Source of the DNA: Nitrospirota bacterium | GTDB taxonomy: Bacteria; Nitrospirota_A; Leptospirillia; Leptospirillales; Leptospirillaceae | Direction: 5' to 3' | Length of the DNA stretch: 9,250 bases | NCBI GenBank assembly: GCA_021802325.1 | Contig: JAKAAM010000039.1 | Span: 1 to 9,250, forward strand | In this document: positions 7,816 through 9,250 of the stretch, in pieces | How the letters are laid out: each line of letters begins with the position of its first letter | Numbering within the stretch: the first letter of the stretch is position 1 | Notes under the pieces: generated by a model | Seen by the model: only the letters and a program-made list of their open reading frames with translations | What the model was told of the DNA's origin: nothing | The model's database searches: none | Program-made: the position numbers and the translations under genes

Positions 7816-8961
7816 ATGCGTAGAACTTCAAGGCTCCAGACAGGCGTCATTCTTTTCATCGGAACTGCCATTCTCTTTTCTTTGCAAGGGAGATACCATC
7901 TCCTCAATTTCCCGGGATGGGGCCCCCCACAGAAGCCTTCCATCTTCCGGATGCCGGTCCCGGTTGTCAGGGTGGAGGTCAGGGCAATCCCGATTACAAA
8001 GGACTATGTCGGGACCACTGAGGCCATCAAAAATGTCACACTCCAATCCATGGTGACGGGATACCTTACGAAACAGCTTGTCCCTGATGGCACCGACGTC
8101 AAAAAAGGCCGGGTCATTTACAGGATTGATTCCCGATATTACCAAGCCTCGCTGGATCAGGCCCAGGCACAGAAGGAGCGGGATGCCGCCAACCTTGAAT
8201 ACTCCAGGATCAATCGCCAAAGAAACGCCCTCATGGTCGTCCATGGGGATGTGTCAAAAGATGCGTACGATTTGTCGACAAGCCAGATGCACCAGGCCAA
8301 GGCCTCGGTTCTTTCGGACAAGGCGGCGGAAGAGCTGTCCAGCATCAATCTTGGCTTTACCCGAATCACCGCCCCTTTTGATGGACGCTTAAGCCGCAGC
8401 CTTGTTTTTCCAGGCACGCTGATTTCCTCCGGGACCAACATCAACACACTGGTGCAGCTCGACCCGATCTATGCCACCTTCAATCCCCCGGAAGGCGACA
8501 TCCCCATGATTGTGGCAACAAAGGCAAAGGGGCCCGTCACCGCGACGATCACCCTCTCCGACGATCCAAACGACCGATACGAGGGGCGACTGACCTTTCT
8601 CGACAATGTCGTCGACCGCTCCAACGGAACAATGACGGCCCGAGTCACAATCACCAACCCCCAAAAAACCCTTCTCCCGGGGCAGTTCGTTCACGTTCAC
8701 CTTCATATTGGGGAGCATCCGGAGGCGCGGCTCATTCCCTTGATCGCCGTGGCTTCGAGTCAGACAGGAAAGTACGTCTATGTCGTGGGGAAGGGAAACA
8801 TTGTCGAGCTGCGGCCGGTCACCCTTGGAGAGACCAACGGAGATCTCGTCGAAGTGACAAAGGGACTCGCCCCGGGAGAGTCCGTCGTTGTGGGAAATCT
8901 TCAGAAGATCGGTCCGGGAATGGCTGTGAGCCCCATGGTGTCCAGCAACCCATCCCCTTGA
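7816..8961 (+). CDS. RND efflux periplasmic adaptor (membrane fusion protein, AcrA/HlyD family)
   Basis: A 381-residue adaptor that would bridge the RND transporter and the outer-membrane channel. An uncleaved N-terminal membrane anchor is likely (residues about 9-24, TGVILFIGTAILFSLQ). There is no lipobox Cys, unlike AcrA or MexA. The beta-barrel/lipoyl region starts around residue 51 (VVRVEVRAIPITKDYVGTTE). Lipoyl half-motif one is GYLTKQLVPDGTDVKKG, followed by a helical hairpin rich in Gln, Ala and Lys (about residues 110-175), lipoyl half-motif two (GFTRITAPFDGRLSRS), the barrel segment LVQLDPIYATFNPPEGD and NPQKTLLPGQFVHVHL. The C-terminal membrane-proximal domain ends with LVEVTKGLAPGESVVV. 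ATG 7816 has GGAGA (7802-7806) nine bases ahead. It follows the RND gene by 56 bases and is the last gene of the operon, an unusual position since the adaptor usually comes first. Confidence 0.94.
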   Translation: MRRTSRLQTGVILFIGTAILFSLQGRYHLLNFPGWGPPQKPSIFRMPVPVVRVEVRAIPITKDYVGTTEAIKNVTLQSMVTGYLTKQLVPDGTDVKKGRVIYRIDSRYYQASLDQAQAQKERDAANLEYSRINRQRNALMVVHGDVSKDAYDLSTSQMHQAKASVLSDKAAEELSSINLGFTRITAPFDGRLSRSLVFPGTLISSGTNINTLVQLDPIYATFNPPEGDIPMIVATKAKGPVTATITLSDDPNDRYEGRLTFLDNVVDRSNGTMTARVTITNPQKTLLPGQFVHVHLHIGEHPEARLIPLIAVASSQTGKYVYVVGKGNIVELRPVTLGETNGDLVEVTKGLAPGESVVVGNLQKIGPGMAVSPMVSSNPSP

Positions 8962-9015
8962 GGAGCCCCACACCCCCCAACGCTCTCCCATCGGTCCGAA
9001 GATTCCTCAATGAAG

Positions 9016-9051
9016 TCGCTCCTCCGGAGTCCGAAGTTCCTGGAGGGGCGA
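9016..9051. other. Hairpin between adaptor and HIT genes (possible weak terminator)
   Basis: TCGCTCCTCC (9016-9025) can pair with GGAGGGGCGA (9042-9051) in a 10-bp stem with one G-U pair. The 16-base loop can shorten through GGA/TCC pairing inside it. No T-run follows (ATCATATC), so this is not a classical intrinsic terminator. It may still slow RNA decay or end transcription after the efflux operon. Confidence 0.3.
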
Positions 9052-9080
9052 TCATATCAACCTCTGGAACGAGCCCTCAC

Positions 9081-9086
9081 GGGAGG
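9081..9086 (+). promoter_or_regulatory. Ribosome-binding site of HIT-family gene
   Basis: GGGAGG lies seven bases ahead of ATG 9094, a strong Shine-Dalgarno site that fixes the start of the truncated gene. No convincing promoter is seen between 8962 and 9093, so read-through from the efflux operon cannot be excluded. Confidence 0.7.
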
Positions 9087-9093
9087 ATTCATC

Positions 9094-9250
9094 ATGTCCA
9101 ACTCCTGCAGCCTCTGCGATCGCATCCGGTCGTCACCCGATTCCATGACCCTTTGGAAGACATCTCACGCCCTTCTCTACCACATGTCTGGCATCGACCT
9201 GCCGGGATACCTGGTCGTCGCCCCGACTCGCCATGTGGAACATGCAGGCG
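9094..9250 (+). CDS. HIT-family (histidine triad) protein, N-terminal part only
   Basis: The first 52 codons of a gene that runs off the right edge. The product opens MSNSCSLCDRIRSSP, the C-x-x-C start seen in many bacterial HIT proteins, where the cysteines may help bind zinc. It continues to GYLVVAPTRHVEHAG, matching the family's strand and G-(H/Y)-x-(L)-V-x-P-x-(R)-H-V-x-x motif. HIT proteins are small cytoplasmic nucleotide hydrolases or transferases (Hint, Fhit, GalT-like). The catalytic H-x-H-x-H triad would lie beyond the window, so activity cannot be judged. The strong ribosome-binding site supports ATG 9094. No functional tie to the efflux operon is evident. Confidence 0.75.
   Translation, partial: MSNSCSLCDRIRSSPDSMTLWKTSHALLYHMSGIDLPGYLVVAPTRHVEHAG

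Noticed and set aside
8389..8991. A 200-codon minus-strand frame opposite the adaptor gene
   Set aside because: Antisense to conserved barrel and membrane-proximal domains of the adaptor, with no recognisable domain and no ribosome-binding site.
1..9250. CRISPR arrays, tRNA or rRNA genes, insertion sequences, phage genes, long repeats
   Set aside because: I looked for regular direct repeats, tRNA-like arms, transposase motifs and terminal inverted repeats and saw none. The window is almost fully coding for housekeeping or efflux-type genes.

Overview
The window is a five-gene chromosomal stretch of about 57% G+C (estimated by eye) plus the first part of a sixth gene. It comes from a Gram-negative bacterium, because it encodes a complete outer-membrane-spanning RND efflux pump. 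A plasma-membrane-type H+-ATPase beside an RND pump, together with the protein style and base composition, made me think of an acidophilic iron oxidiser of the Leptospirillum (Nitrospirota) type. That is an inference from memory of such genomes and is not proven by the sequence.

Layout: positions 1-2271 (minus strand) encode most of a P3A-type (PMA-like) H+-ATPase that runs off the left edge within its last membrane segments. Immediately upstream on the same strand is a MarR-family regulator (2854-2312). The marR and ATPase genes are nearly contiguous, and they overlap if the ATPase uses an upstream start. From the divergent region at 2855-3035, three plus-strand genes form an apparent operon: an outer-membrane factor lipoprotein (3036-4571), an AcrB-like RND transporter (4628-7759) and an AcrA/HlyD-like periplasmic adaptor (7816-8961). 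The gaps between them are 56 bases each. After a 132-base gap with a hairpin but no clear U-tract, a HIT-family protein starts at 9094 and runs off the right edge.

The divergent region is the regulatory hub. It has a leftward extended -10 promoter for marR and a rightward TTGACG/TACACT promoter for the pump. An imperfect 23-bp palindrome lies between them, over the marR -35 region and next to the pump -35, which is where a MarR repressor would be expected to control both. A 29-codon reading frame with a good ribosome-binding site lies between the pump promoter and the outer-membrane-factor start and overlaps that start.

Taken together, MarR probably senses a compound and derepresses a tripartite proton-driven exporter. 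The same regulatory transcript probably continues into an ATP-driven proton exporter, which could help pay back the protons that the RND antiporter lets in. All protein families here are known. The novelty, if any, lies in the linkage, the gene order (OMF-RND-MFP rather than MFP-RND-OMF) and the leader region.
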